Assembly: GCA_009787835.1 (NCBI GenBank)
Contig: WQSN01000006.1
Span: 23,538-87,537 of the forward strand
Reading direction: 5' to 3'
DNA length: 64,000 bases
Origin: Treponema sp.
GTDB lineage: Bacteria; Spirochaetota; Spirochaetia; Treponematales; Breznakiellaceae
The translations under genes were made by a program, and so were the position numbers. The notes beneath the pieces are model-generated. The model saw only the letters and a list, made by a program, of their open reading frames with translations, was not told where the DNA came from and made no database searches. Below are positions 7,656-15,807 of the stretch, one piece after another; position 1 is the stretch's first letter, and every line of letters begins with the position of its first letter.

Positions 7656-10000
7656 ATAAGCTCGGGAAGAAGGCGATCATTCTTTTTATCCTGCGGTTGT
7701 TTTTTTATTTCAGCGTAACGGGGCTTGTGCTTATACATCCGGGTATTTCCGTTTCCTTTGACCGAATCGGTACATTGCAGTGGTTTATTATTGTCCCAAT
7801 TCAGATTTTAATAGCATTTCTTCCGTCATTCAGTTTTCGCAGCAGATGCATTGTCGCATTGCTTACGCTGGCTTTGCTTTCGGTATTAGCTGGAGGATTC
7901 AGCTCCGGAGCTTTGGAGCCGTTTCTTTCCGGCCTTGCCGCTTTTATACTTACATATCTTTTATTTCATCATCCGCGCTGGGCGAAAATCGCGGCGCTGG
8001 AGCCGTTTTTTCTGGCATGGATATGCCTGCGCCTGCTTTCGCTGTCACGCTCCGGCGAAGACGCCGCAGGGCAGAGCATTGAGTTAACACAATTTATTTT
8101 AATCTGGACAATAGTAGTTTTTCTTTTACACAGCGTTGTGGTATATTTTTGCCTTTACCCGCAAAGTTCAGGCGCGGCATGGAAGGAAGGAACGCTTTTC
8201 GCTCTTGTCTCTGCTCTCGCGCTGGCTTTAGTGCTTTTTGTTTTACCCGCCGATTTTGTGCGAAATACCGTGATTGAAAATCTTATCCCTGAGCGGATAC
8301 CGGAAAGAATTCGATCCGATTCTGAACATGGTATGCCGCAGGAAACAGAAGGAAGGAGAAACGGACGCAGAACCATTCCGCTTGACGGTAAGGGAGGCCA
8401 GCCTGGATTGCGCGGTATTTCGGAACACAGCTGGCAAAATAAAACAGGACGCGGCAGCGGAAACGGAAACTCGGAAGATAACCGGCAGTATATGGTGATG
8501 ATAGTAGCATCGGACAGGGAACCTGTGTATATGGGCAGTTCCTTTAACGGCCAGCTTGATCCTGTAAAAGGATTTCTTGCAAGCGATGATGAACCGCTGA
8601 ACCGTCTTGCCTATCAGCGTTTTTTTGTTACATGGTTTAACAATGAGCCGAACTTTGACACGGGCAGGCGGCGGCAGGAAGTTTTTTCCCTTTCTACATT
8701 ATCTCAAAAATATCTGCCGTACCGCCCCTTGTCAATTGATCCTACAATACTCAGCGAAGGTTCCGGACCTCTCCGCTACATTCATCAGGTTGTTTCAGGC
8801 ACTCATTACGGAGATCCCCTCAGGCTCATTGGCACTGTTACGCGTCATTTAAGCGATACCGAAAAAAGCGCTCTTGCTCCCTATCTGGAACTTTCCCTGG
8901 AAAAGGGCGACATGGATGCCTTTGACGCTTACCTGAACAGCGCCATAAATTATTGGCAGGTAAACCGTGAAGAGATTATCCTGAACGACGATTATCTAAA
9001 AGGAATTTTCAGTAATTCTCCCAATGCGTATTTTGCCGGAAATTCCTATCTGGAAAAAATTCTTGCGATACTGATAAGCTTTTCAAAATATCAGTATAAC
9101 CTCAGTTACAATGACGATTATTCCATCGCGTCATTAAAAGAATTTCTTTTTAAATCAGCGGAAGGTGACTGCGTGGAATTTTCCAATACTCTGGCACTGC
9201 TCGGCAGGCTTGCGGGTATCCCGTCGCGGGTTGTGACAGGTTATCTGGCGGCTGAAAACCTTCAGACTCCGGCGCATCTGCGCGGCCTTTTTACGCTCCG
9301 CAATCAGATTAAAGTTCTGCAGGAATACCCGTTTGAAAACCTGTTCATGGTTACCAATCTTCACAGTCATTCATGGACGCAGTTTTATATCCCCGGCTAC
9401 GGATGGCTTGATTTTGAGGCGACATCATTTTCCATTCCGCCTGTAGGCATGGGCGATTTTAATACCTGGGATGTTGTAATTCCCATCATTGATGATGAAA
9501 AAGTTTTTTCCGCCGTTCGGAAATTTCCATGGCAGGCAGTTTTCAGGACCGCTTGCGTTCTGGCCGCTTTCCTGCTGTTAGGTGCATACGCCCTGCGCTA
9601 CGGCCGCGAACTGGTTTTGTTTCTTGGAACACGAAACGGCGGAAGAGAAGGAGCCCGCTCTCTGTACCTTCTTCTCCTCGCGCGCCTTGCAGCGGACGGT
9701 AAACCAATAAAACCTGCGTCAAAAACAGCTCACGAATATCATGAATTGTTTTTTGCAAAATACGCGAAAAAATCCAAATCGGAATATTCAATAAATGAAA
9801 AAGAATGCCCCGCCCTAAAAGCTTTTGCCGGCATTTACTCGGAACTGCGCTGGCGGCAATTTACGGACGCATCTCAAATGGAAGAACGATTCCAACAGCT
9901 TACACAGGAGTATCATAACATACTTAACTCCACCCGCCGCCGCGACCCGTTACACGCCATAAAACGCGTCTTCAGTTTAAGGGGGCTCGCATACCTATGA
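7652..10000 (+). CDS. Membrane protein with transglutaminase-like domain (TgpA type)
   Basis: The 782-residue protein has about six N-terminal membrane segments (residues 5-220), an extracytoplasmic transglutaminase-like domain, one more membrane segment near residue 640, and a C-terminal cytoplasmic tail with a DUF4129-like helical part. The catalytic triad is complete: Cys507 in EGDCVEFSN, His573 in HSHSWTQFY and Asp587 in GWLDFEAT. The family is thought to cleave or cross-link periplasmic proteins or peptides; the substrate here is unknown. It overlaps the DUF58 gene and the following lipoprotein gene by 4 bases each. Confidence 0.9.
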   Translation: MNKLGKKAIILFILRLFFYFSVTGLVLIHPGISVSFDRIGTLQWFIIVPIQILIAFLPSFSFRSRCIVALLTLALLSVLAGGFSSGALEPFLSGLAAFILTYLLFHHPRWAKIAALEPFFLAWICLRLLSLSRSGEDAAGQSIELTQFILIWTIVVFLLHSVVVYFCLYPQSSGAAWKEGTLFALVSALALALVLFVLPADFVRNTVIENLIPERIPERIRSDSEHGMPQETEGRRNGRRTIPLDGKGGQPGLRGISEHSWQNKTGRGSGNGNSEDNRQYMVMIVASDREPVYMGSSFNGQLDPVKGFLASDDEPLNRLAYQRFFVTWFNNEPNFDTGRRRQEVFSLSTLSQKYLPYRPLSIDPTILSEGSGPLRYIHQVVSGTHYGDPLRLIGTVTRHLSDTEKSALAPYLELSLEKGDMDAFDAYLNSAINYWQVNREEIILNDDYLKGIFSNSPNAYFAGNSYLEKILAILISFSKYQYNLSYNDDYSIASLKEFLFKSAEGDCVEFSNTLALLGRLAGIPSRVVTGYLAAENLQTPAHLRGLFTLRNQIKVLQEYPFENLFMVTNLHSHSWTQFYIPGYGWLDFEATSFSIPPVGMGDFNTWDVVIPIIDDEKVFSAVRKFPWQAVFRTACVLAAFLLLGAYALRYGRELVLFLGTRNGGREGARSLYLLLLARLAADGKPIKPASKTAHEYHELFFAKYAKKSKSEYSINEKECPALKAFAGIYSELRWRQFTDASQMEERFQQLTQEYHNILNSTRRRDPLHAIKRVFSLRGLAYL

Positions 10001-11241
10001 TGGAGAGAACAGGCATTATTATTAAAAAACCGCATATATTTCCGTTATTGGTAATATCTATTTTTTTTACGCTAAACGCCTGTTCGCGTAACACAGACTG
10101 GGTGCAGTTCCGCGGCGAGGGCGGGCGCGGCGTCAGCTCATCGCGCATTTCTCCGCCGCTGGGCCTGCGCTGGAAGATCAAACTTCAGGAAAGCGATGAA
10201 AAAATACGCTCTCTTAATCCGCCTGTAGTAATCGGCGACACAATCTATTTTGGTTCTGATGACGGCAACTTCTACGCGCTGGATGTGGAAAGCGGCTACA
10301 TGCGCTGGGTGTTTAAAAGCGGTGCGGAGATCAATTCAATTCCCTACGCTGACAGGGATCAGGTGTACTTTGGAAGCAAAGACGGCAAACTCTACGCGCT
10401 GTCACGCGACACCGGGCAGGAGATATGGAATTTTCCAATCAGGAGCCAGATCAATTCGCAGGTGCAGCGTTACGGTGATTACATAATCTTTGTAGGAGAC
10501 GCTGACGCGATTTATTTTCTTTCTCCCGAAGGCGAGGAACAATTTAGAATTGACAATCCCGGCTGGTACAACTATACATTCCTGATGGCGGATGATGTTA
10601 TGTATTTCGGTACAGGTCCGGTAGTTGAGCTAATCGGCCCTTATGATATCAACAAGAGGGATTTTTTATGGTTCTTGTCATATCATGAAATCGCTGCTAC
10701 CTGGTATTCCTTTTCGGCGGTTCGCGGAGATTTGATTTATTTTGGAACCGCGGATCCTTACGGAGGATTGTATCTGGGTTTCTATGCCTTTAACCGTCAT
10801 ACGGGAGAAATGGTATGGGAGCAAATTCACGAAGGAATTCTGGATAACCAGGATTATGAAATGATGTGGTATCTTTTTCTGCGAAATGTTGAACTGCTTG
10901 ATTTCATGGCTCCCACAATATGGAAAGATTTGGTTATTTTCACCGGAGGCGACTGCGCCGCTCGCGCTTTTAACGCGGAAACAGGCGTTCTTCGCTGGGA
11001 AAAAATTTTTGATACTCCTGTAAGTTCGGCTCCAACAATCGCAGCGGGACGCGTGTACTTCGGTCTTCTTGGCGGTGATTTTACTCCGCCTAAACTGGTG
11101 TGTATTTCCGCGAAGGACGGTAGCCTGTTATGGGAAATGGAAACTGAAGGTTCAATTTTATCCGCGCCTGTTATCGCCGGTAAAAGAATTATATTTGGCA
11201 CTGATGAAAGCGTATTCTATGTGCTGGAACAGGTATTTTAA
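9997..11241 (+). CDS. PQQ-like beta-propeller lipoprotein
   Basis: The 414-residue protein starts with a signal sequence ending in a lipobox (LNAC), so it should be a lipoprotein. The rest is made of PQQ/BamB-like repeats with phrases such as YFGSDDGNFYALDVESG and YFGSKDGKLYALSRDTG. Such propellers serve as scaffolds in the envelope; there is no sign of a PQQ enzyme active site. It overlaps the TgpA-type gene by the ATGA junction, so it belongs to the MoxR operon. A second ATG at 10000 is an alternative start. Confidence 0.87.
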   Translation: MMERTGIIIKKPHIFPLLVISIFFTLNACSRNTDWVQFRGEGGRGVSSSRISPPLGLRWKIKLQESDEKIRSLNPPVVIGDTIYFGSDDGNFYALDVESGYMRWVFKSGAEINSIPYADRDQVYFGSKDGKLYALSRDTGQEIWNFPIRSQINSQVQRYGDYIIFVGDADAIYFLSPEGEEQFRIDNPGWYNYTFLMADDVMYFGTGPVVELIGPYDINKRDFLWFLSYHEIAATWYSFSAVRGDLIYFGTADPYGGLYLGFYAFNRHTGEMVWEQIHEGILDNQDYEMMWYLFLRNVELLDFMAPTIWKDLVIFTGGDCAARAFNAETGVLRWEKIFDTPVSSAPTIAAGRVYFGLLGGDFTPPKLVCISAKDGSLLWEMETEGSILSAPVIAGKRIIFGTDESVFYVLEQVF

Positions 11242-11265
11242 GTTAGTATAAGAGGTTTTAATTAA

Positions 11266-12525
11266 ATGAGCGATTCATTACTTTCCGTCTTTAAAAAATT
11301 AAAGGGCAATCCGCGCGCGTGCGTATATACAGAACCTTTATGGGGCCTTTCCATGAATCTTTGTATGCCGTATTTATCGGTATATATGCTGGCTTTGGGG
11401 CTGAACGATTCACGGATAGGCTTTATTACAACAATCTGCATGTTGTCTCAGTTTTTATTTTCCTTTTTGAGCGGCCCGATAACCGATAAAATAGGCAGAA
11501 GAAAAGCGACCGCGATTTTTGATGTGTTTGGATGGTGTATTCCGGCCCTTATCTGGTGGCGTGCGGAAAATTTCTGGTTTTTTCTCGTTGCGGCGATTAT
11601 TAACGGCTCTAACGGAGTAACTGCGAATTCCTGGACATGCCTGTTGATCGAAGACGCGGAAAAAAAGCAGATAACAAGAATATTTTCCCTTACTACAGCA
11701 TTCGGGCAGCTATCTGCCGTCTTCGCTCCCATCACTGCGGTTTTAATTTCCAGGCTGACACTTATTCCTGCGATAAAAATTTTGTTTTTAAATGGTTTTA
11801 TTTTAATGGCTGTAAAAGTAATCATTCTTTATCTGGCATCCAAAGAAACTGAAATCGGAAAAATAAGGCTTGATGAAACAAAAGGAAAAAATATTTTTCA
11901 GCTTTCAGGCGGTTACGGCGAAGTAATTAAAATGATCCTTCAGTCCCGCGGCATGATTTTTTCAATTGTAATCGCGGCATTTAGCTGGATAGTCGGGGCA
12001 ATTAACAATACCTTCTGGCAGATTTTGGTAACCAAAAAACTCCTTGTTTCCGAAGCGCTGCTTCCCCTTTTTAATATATTTAAATCAGTTCTGGCTATTA
12101 TATTTTTATTCTTTGTTATTCCGAAACTTCTCAAGGGAATATTAAAGCTTCCCCTTGTTTTCGCCTTTACATCTTATTTCTTGGGACAGTTTCTGTTAAT
12201 CATGATTCCCGCCGAAGGAATAATTAAATATCCCCTTATTTTATTGTCGCTTGTGTTTGACGGCTTTGCCGTCGGAGCCCTAACCATGCTCGGCGAATCT
12301 TTAATAAATATTCATTTGGTTCCGGGCGAACGGGCAAGAATACTGGCAATTCGTTTCATGTTTATCATGCTGGTAACATCTCCGTTTGGATGGATTGGAG
12401 GCATACTTTCCGATATATCCAGGAATCTCCCCTTTATACTGAACATCGCGATACTTGTAACAGGCATTGTGATAACAATGGTTTACTACCGCAAAAGCAA
12501 CGATCATTCAGCGGAGCATACATAA
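11266..12525 (+). CDS. Major facilitator superfamily transporter
   Basis: The 419-residue protein has about twelve membrane segments and the MFS loop signature GPITDKIGRRKA between segments 2 and 3. The substrate cannot be inferred. AGAGG precedes the ATG at a normal distance, and the gene lies 24 bases after the propeller lipoprotein, so it may be the last gene of the MoxR operon. Confidence 0.85.
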   Translation: MSDSLLSVFKKLKGNPRACVYTEPLWGLSMNLCMPYLSVYMLALGLNDSRIGFITTICMLSQFLFSFLSGPITDKIGRRKATAIFDVFGWCIPALIWWRAENFWFFLVAAIINGSNGVTANSWTCLLIEDAEKKQITRIFSLTTAFGQLSAVFAPITAVLISRLTLIPAIKILFLNGFILMAVKVIILYLASKETEIGKIRLDETKGKNIFQLSGGYGEVIKMILQSRGMIFSIVIAAFSWIVGAINNTFWQILVTKKLLVSEALLPLFNIFKSVLAIIFLFFVIPKLLKGILKLPLVFAFTSYFLGQFLLIMIPAEGIIKYPLILLSLVFDGFAVGALTMLGESLINIHLVPGERARILAIRFMFIMLVTSPFGWIGGILSDISRNLPFILNIAILVTGIVITMVYYRKSNDHSAEHT

Positions 12526-12566
12526 ATAATGTTTATTGATGTCTATCAATTTTATGTATTATTTGA

Positions 12567-12572
12567 TATGAT
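12567..12572 (+). promoter_or_regulatory. -10 box of the LUD gene, predicted leaderless
   Basis: TATGAT is followed by exactly six bases and the ATG at 12579, with no ribosome site. No convincing -35 box is seen 16-18 bases upstream. Confidence 0.45.
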
Positions 12573-12578
12573 TAATGT

Positions 12579-13220
12579 ATGAGAACACTATCAGAACAAA
12601 GATATTCCAAACTGGGACCAATTGTCGTTAGGGCGCTGTCAGCGCATGGTTTCGGCGCTCATTATTTTGATGAATGCGGCGATGCGGTAGAAAAGGTTTT
12701 TTCTTTAATTCCCAAAGATCACCATGTTTCATGGGGCGGCTCGCTGACGCTGGTTGACCTGGGCATTCAGGAACGGCTGGAAAAAGATGGTTATTACCTT
12801 CTGGACAGGGACAAAGGAGCCACCTCCCAGGAGCGGCATGAAATAATGCGCCGCGCTCTTTTATGCGACACTTTTCTTACAGGGACAAACGCCGTAAGCG
12901 GAGAAGGTCAGCTTGTTAATATCGACGGAAACGGCAATCGTGTAGCCGCGATAATATTCGGTCCCAAACAGGTAATTGTTGTCGCAGGCATGAATAAAGT
13001 CGTTCAGACTCATAAAGACGCAATTAACCGCGCGAAAACAATCGCGGCTCCGCTTAACATTCAACGTTTCCCCAACCTGGAAACTCCATGCAGTGAAACC
13101 GGAACCTGTACAAACTGTCTTAGCCCCGATTCAATCTGCTCACACATTGTCACAACAAGATTCTGCAAACCAGCGGGACGGATAAAGGTTATTTTGATTG
13201 GCAAAGATTTAGGTTTATAG
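12579..13220 (+). CDS. LUD domain protein (DUF162, YkgG/LutC type)
   Basis: LUD proteins are linked to lactate oxidation when encoded with iron-sulfur partners LutA and LutB. This 213-residue protein has the family core HHVSWGGSLTLVDLGI, LLCDTFLTGTNAVSGEGQLVNIDGNGNR and FGPKQVIVVAGMNKVV, plus a Cys-rich tail (TPCSETGTCTNCLSPDSIC) that is common in the single-gene branch of the family. No lutA or lutB gene is nearby, so its role here is uncertain. The Cys cluster could bind a metal or an iron-sulfur centre. Confidence 0.88.
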   Translation: MRTLSEQRYSKLGPIVVRALSAHGFGAHYFDECGDAVEKVFSLIPKDHHVSWGGSLTLVDLGIQERLEKDGYYLLDRDKGATSQERHEIMRRALLCDTFLTGTNAVSGEGQLVNIDGNGNRVAAIIFGPKQVIVVAGMNKVVQTHKDAINRAKTIAAPLNIQRFPNLETPCSETGTCTNCLSPDSICSHIVTTRFCKPAGRIKVILIGKDLGL

Positions 13221-13245
13221 CGGCATTTATATTTAAGGTTTGTGA

Positions 13246-13425
13246 CTAATTCCTGGATAAATTTTTAATAATATTTCTGGCAAGATTTTCTTCAATGTCG
13301 GAGTGCCGGGGAACCTGTTCAATTTCTCCTGTTCCAGGAATTACATAAATATCATGTTTGCCGCCGTGACGGACAAAAACAGCTCCGTGTTTTCGTAATT
13401 CTTTAAGCAGGAGATTCCGTTTCAT
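13246..13425 (-). CDS. hicA: HicA-type mRNA interferase toxin
   Basis: This 59-codon gene is below the track cut-off. The translation begins MKRNLLLKELRKHGAVFVR and continues HGGKHDIYVIP...VPRHSDIEENLARNIIKNL, matching HicA: the catalytic His lies in HGGKHDIY and the PRHSDI segment is the usual second strand. HicA binds double-stranded-RNA-like targets and cleaves mRNA when free of HicB. Its start overlaps the end of hicB by 4 bases, so translation is coupled. The order antitoxin-then-toxin is the reverse of the classical hicAB operon but is found in other genomes. Confidence 0.9.
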   Translation of the reverse strand: MKRNLLLKELRKHGAVFVRHGGKHDIYVIPGTGEIEQVPRHSDIEENLARNIIKNLSRN

Positions 13426-13625
13426 GCCGGGATTCGCAGTACACCTGATTTCTTGATTGGTTTTTTCCCGTTTCTCGCTTCTTCCTGAAAATTTATATAC
13501 AAGTCCATCAGCATTTCCTCTAATTCAGGAATGTTTTTTCCCTGTGTCCAATGATCCGGATAATCATTAAGATAACCTACTAACCAGTTATCCTCTCCTT
13601 CCCAATAGGTATACGGCATTTCCAT
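13422..13625 (-). CDS. hicB: HicB-type antitoxin (short form)
   Basis: The 67-residue protein has the partial RNase-H-like fold of HicB: YTYWEGEDNWLVGYLNDYPDHWTQGKNIPELEEMLMDLY fits the usual pattern of a beta-hairpin, Pro-Asp loop, a TQG turn and a helix. It neutralises HicA by direct binding. No C-terminal helix-turn-helix or ribbon-helix-helix domain is present, so autoregulation through DNA binding would need another factor. GAGG lies 6 bases before the ATG at 13625. Confidence 0.85.
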   Translation of the reverse strand: MEMPYTYWEGEDNWLVGYLNDYPDHWTQGKNIPELEEMLMDLYINFQEEARNGKKPIKKSGVLRIPA

Positions 13626-13686
13626 ATAATTCCTCTTATCTCATTCTATCAGGAATAAGCAATGCAGTAAAGTTTTAATATTTTAG

Positions 13687-13713
13687 CCCGGTTCTGTGTG
13701 TAACAGAACCGGG
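13687..13713. terminator. Perfect 10-bp hairpin between hsp20 and hicB
   Basis: CCCGGTTCTG and CAGAACCGGG form a perfect stem with a 7-base loop just after the hsp20 stop. It lacks a T run on either strand, so it may be an RNA-stabilising or factor-dependent terminator. Confidence 0.55.
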
Positions 13714-13723
13714 TAATTACTGT

Positions 13724-14185
13724 TTAAGCCGCGTTAATTTGAATTGTTCGTTTCTGCGCTTCCGCCCGTTTTTTAATTTGCATGTTAAGAATGCCATTTT
13801 TAAAGGCGGCGCTTACCGCTTGCGGGTCCGCGTTTTCCGGCAGCTTAAAGGAGCGGCTGAAGGAGCTGATCCTCCGTTCCTTTAGTATGTAGGTTCCGTG
13901 ATTCCCGGCATTAGATTTTTCTTCACCTGTGTCTTCCTGTTTGGAAGTGATTGTCAGGTTTGAGCCGTCTACATGGACATCAATGCTTTTTTCATCGAAA
14001 CCGGGTAAATCCATGTCAAGAATGTACGCGTCTTCTGTTTCCCTTATGTCCATAGCGGGCGCGTAGCCAAAAAGCTGAGTTGCGGGAGCCAGTACTGAGT
14101 CTCCAAAGAATGACTCAAAGTAGCGGTCAAAATCGCTGAGAGCGTTTTGAATGGAGTTGGGGTGATACATGGTCAAAGTTTTCAT
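13724..14185 (-). CDS. Small heat-shock protein, Hsp20/alpha-crystallin family
   Basis: This is an ATP-independent holdase that keeps unfolded proteins soluble. The alpha-crystallin domain runs from about residue 45 (PAMDIRETEDAYILDMDLPGF) to the C-terminus, with the conserved SFSRSFKLPENAD and AFKNGILNMQI phrases. A short C-terminal tail replaces the usual IxI motif with IQI. The track starts at 14272, but the ATG at 14185 has AGAGGA at the right distance, giving 153 residues. The leader upstream is long and contains two near-identical copies of GAACGAAGTT, which may form a structured 5' region. No CIRCE element was seen. Confidence 0.93.
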   Translation of the reverse strand: MKTLTMYHPNSIQNALSDFDRYFESFFGDSVLAPATQLFGYAPAMDIRETEDAYILDMDLPGFDEKSIDVHVDGSNLTITSKQEDTGEEKSNAGNHGTYILKERRISSFSRSFKLPENADPQAVSAAFKNGILNMQIKKRAEAQKRTIQINAA

Positions 14186-14272
14186 AACTTTTCCTCTTTG
14201 TCCGGCGGGATACTGGAACTGTTCTGGAACTTCGTTCCTGAAACTTCGTTCTCTGCGGAATTTATAGCTCAA

Positions 14273-14666
14273 CGAACCATCCCCCTTTTCGGCGGGTTAT
14301 TCCGCTTGTCCTCGTCGACACTTATATATTAGCAAAAACCATGCCAATTATTGATGAATTTCCGCTTATTAATTAAAATGTATGTTTATTTTATTATTTT
14401 TAAGGCTTGTTAGAGGTTAAATGTACTAAATTCGCATGGTACTTTTGTCTCTGACACCTTCCAAATAAATCTTGAGTATTCATTTTCAATAATTATTTGG
14501 AATATTTGCAGATTATTTGGTTTTTTTTAATGAGTATCAGGTTAGGTTTATTAGGTTTTAGGTTATTTTGATACAACGGGAAAAAATTTGATATTTTTTG
14601 TGTCAATTTGATACAGATTTTATCTGGTGACTGGATTATTAGTTAGTTTTGATACACTTATGCTAT
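14273..14666. other. AT-rich non-coding stretch with phased TTTGATA repeats
   Basis: No gene is supported here. The 5' part holds the hsp20 leader and promoter area (TATATA near 14325). Further on are CCAAATAA at 14461 and two copies of TTATTTGG at 14493 and 14513, the latter followed by eight T, which resembles a plus-strand terminator. Beyond this lie four copies of TTTGATA. The stretch looks like decayed or regulatory DNA. Confidence 0.6.
14567..14656. repeat. Four phased copies of TTTGATA(CA)
   Basis: TTTGATACA occurs at 14567, 14607 and 14648 and the shorter TTTGATA at 14587. The start-to-start distances are 20, 20 and 41 bases, close to two and four helical turns. An inverted TATCA copy lies at 14535. 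The phasing is what an oligomeric DNA-binding protein would need. Confidence 0.55.
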
Positions 14667-14857
14667 TTAACCATTTGCGGACGTGGTTTTTACGGAATGC
14701 ACTATTTTGTCACCGTGAGCGCCGGTTATTTCTTCTTTGCGGGGATTTATTGCCAGGTCCATTGCTTCAAGAGGTATAGCTCCCAGCAATGCTTCTTCCG
14801 CATTGGGCAGAACAATAGCTTCACAAATTGCGCTGCTGCGGTTCGTATTACACCCAT
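14667..14857 (-). pseudogene. Remnant of a clan AA aspartic protease gene
   Basis: On the minus strand an ATG with an upstream GGGG ribosome site (14857) opens MGVI, the usual start of clan AA retropepsin-like proteins. The family C-terminus then follows in another frame: EAIVLPNAEEALLGAIPLE and AMDLAINPRKEE, ending at a TAA at 14667-14669. The protease core with the catalytic D[ST]G is missing, and the start and end are in different frames. The gene appears to have lost about 200 bases internally. It is too short and broken to be functional. Confidence 0.72.
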
Positions 14858-14921
14858 TTTTTCCCCTATAATGATAAAATAATATTAGACTTATTTTAAG
14901 TCAAGAAAATAGAGAATCCCA

Positions 14922-15758
14922 ATGAATAATAAAAAAAAGATTTCCATTATAAACCCCTTTAACGCTCCTGTGTATCATGAAAAAATTGTTTCCAGCACCA
15001 TGGATGTTTCCAGGCGGCTCGCGGCTTCAGGTGAAACGCATGGAACAGTTATCGCCGCGGATTTTCAGGATGCGGGGCGGGGACGCGTTCCTGGAAGAAC
15101 ATGGGAGATGGATAGTGATACCAGCCTTCCTTTTACCATCCTGCTGCGTTATCCGCGTATCGAAGAAATTCCGCAACTGCTTACATTGCGCGCGGGATTG
15201 GCTGTATCTCTGGCGATTGAAGATTTCGCTCCTTCATTAAAGAACATAGTTTTAATAAAGTGGCCGAATGATATTATTATTAATGCCAGAAAAGCAGCGG
15301 GAATTCTTTGTGAAGCTGACGGCGGTAATGTGCATCTCGGTATTGGGGTAAATATCACGCAAAAAGAGTTTCCTTCTCATCTGGCGGAAAAAGCGGTTAG
15401 TCTCGCTATTGCCGCAGGAATTGAAATTACTGATAATGAACGTTTTTCATTGCTGGAAAAAATCCTTATGCGGCTTTACGATGAACTTGAACCTGTAGCG
15501 CCAATAATACGCGGAGATTCTTCTCTTGATAAAACGGATGACAATAAGACGTTGATATCCCGTATTGAACAACGGCTGTTTAAAAAAGACGAACAGGTTG
15601 TATTTATTAGCGGTGCGGCGGATAACGGTAAAGAAATTAAAGGCCGGCTTGCAGGTATCGGGGAGGGCGGAGAACTTTTAATTGAGCCAGCCGGCGAAGC
15701 GGGAGTGTGTTCTTTTATTACCGGTGAATTGAGGTTGTTCCAAAACCCGGCTGGTTGA
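14922..15758 (+). CDS. birA: Biotin--[acetyl-CoA-carboxylase] ligase
   Basis: The enzyme activates biotin to biotinyl-AMP and attaches it to carrier lysines of biotin-dependent carboxylases. The 278-residue protein has the biotinyl-AMP loop GRGRVPGRTW at 52-61, the catalytic IKWPNDI segment and GIGVNI in the core. It lacks the N-terminal helix-turn-helix of the E. coli protein, so it is a class I enzyme without repressor activity. The C-terminal SH3-like domain is present (GRLAGIGEGGELLIE). A terminator hairpin begins inside the last codons. Confidence 0.93.
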   Translation: MNNKKKISIINPFNAPVYHEKIVSSTMDVSRRLAASGETHGTVIAADFQDAGRGRVPGRTWEMDSDTSLPFTILLRYPRIEEIPQLLTLRAGLAVSLAIEDFAPSLKNIVLIKWPNDIIINARKAAGILCEADGGNVHLGIGVNITQKEFPSHLAEKAVSLAIAAGIEITDNERFSLLEKILMRLYDELEPVAPIIRGDSSLDKTDDNKTLISRIEQRLFKKDEQVVFISGAADNGKEIKGRLAGIGEGGELLIEPAGEAGVCSFITGELRLFQNPAG

Positions 15759-15790
15759 GGAACAACCTCAGTTTTACAATAATTTTTTTT
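15731..15790 (+). terminator. birA terminator overlapping the stop codon
   Basis: GAGGTTGTTCC (15731-15741) pairs perfectly with GGAACAACCTC (15759-15769) across a 17-base loop that contains the birA stop. It is followed by AGTTTTACAATAATTTTTTTT. The T-rich tail doubles as the -35 region of the next gene. Confidence 0.85.
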
Positions 15791-15800
15791 AGTGTATAAT
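15773..15800 (+). promoter_or_regulatory. Promoter of the propeller/HEAT gene, predicted leaderless
   Basis: TTTACA at 15773-15778, a 16-base spacer and a perfect TATAAT at 15795-15800 are followed by seven bases and the ATG at 15808. There is no ribosome site. The -35 box lies inside the U-tract of the birA terminator. Confidence 0.72.
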
Positions 15801-15807
15801 TTATCCA

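Noticed and set aside
14649-14882. 77-residue plus-strand ORF in the non-coding gap
   Set aside because: It is the antisense of the recognised aspartic-protease remnant and has no ribosome site.
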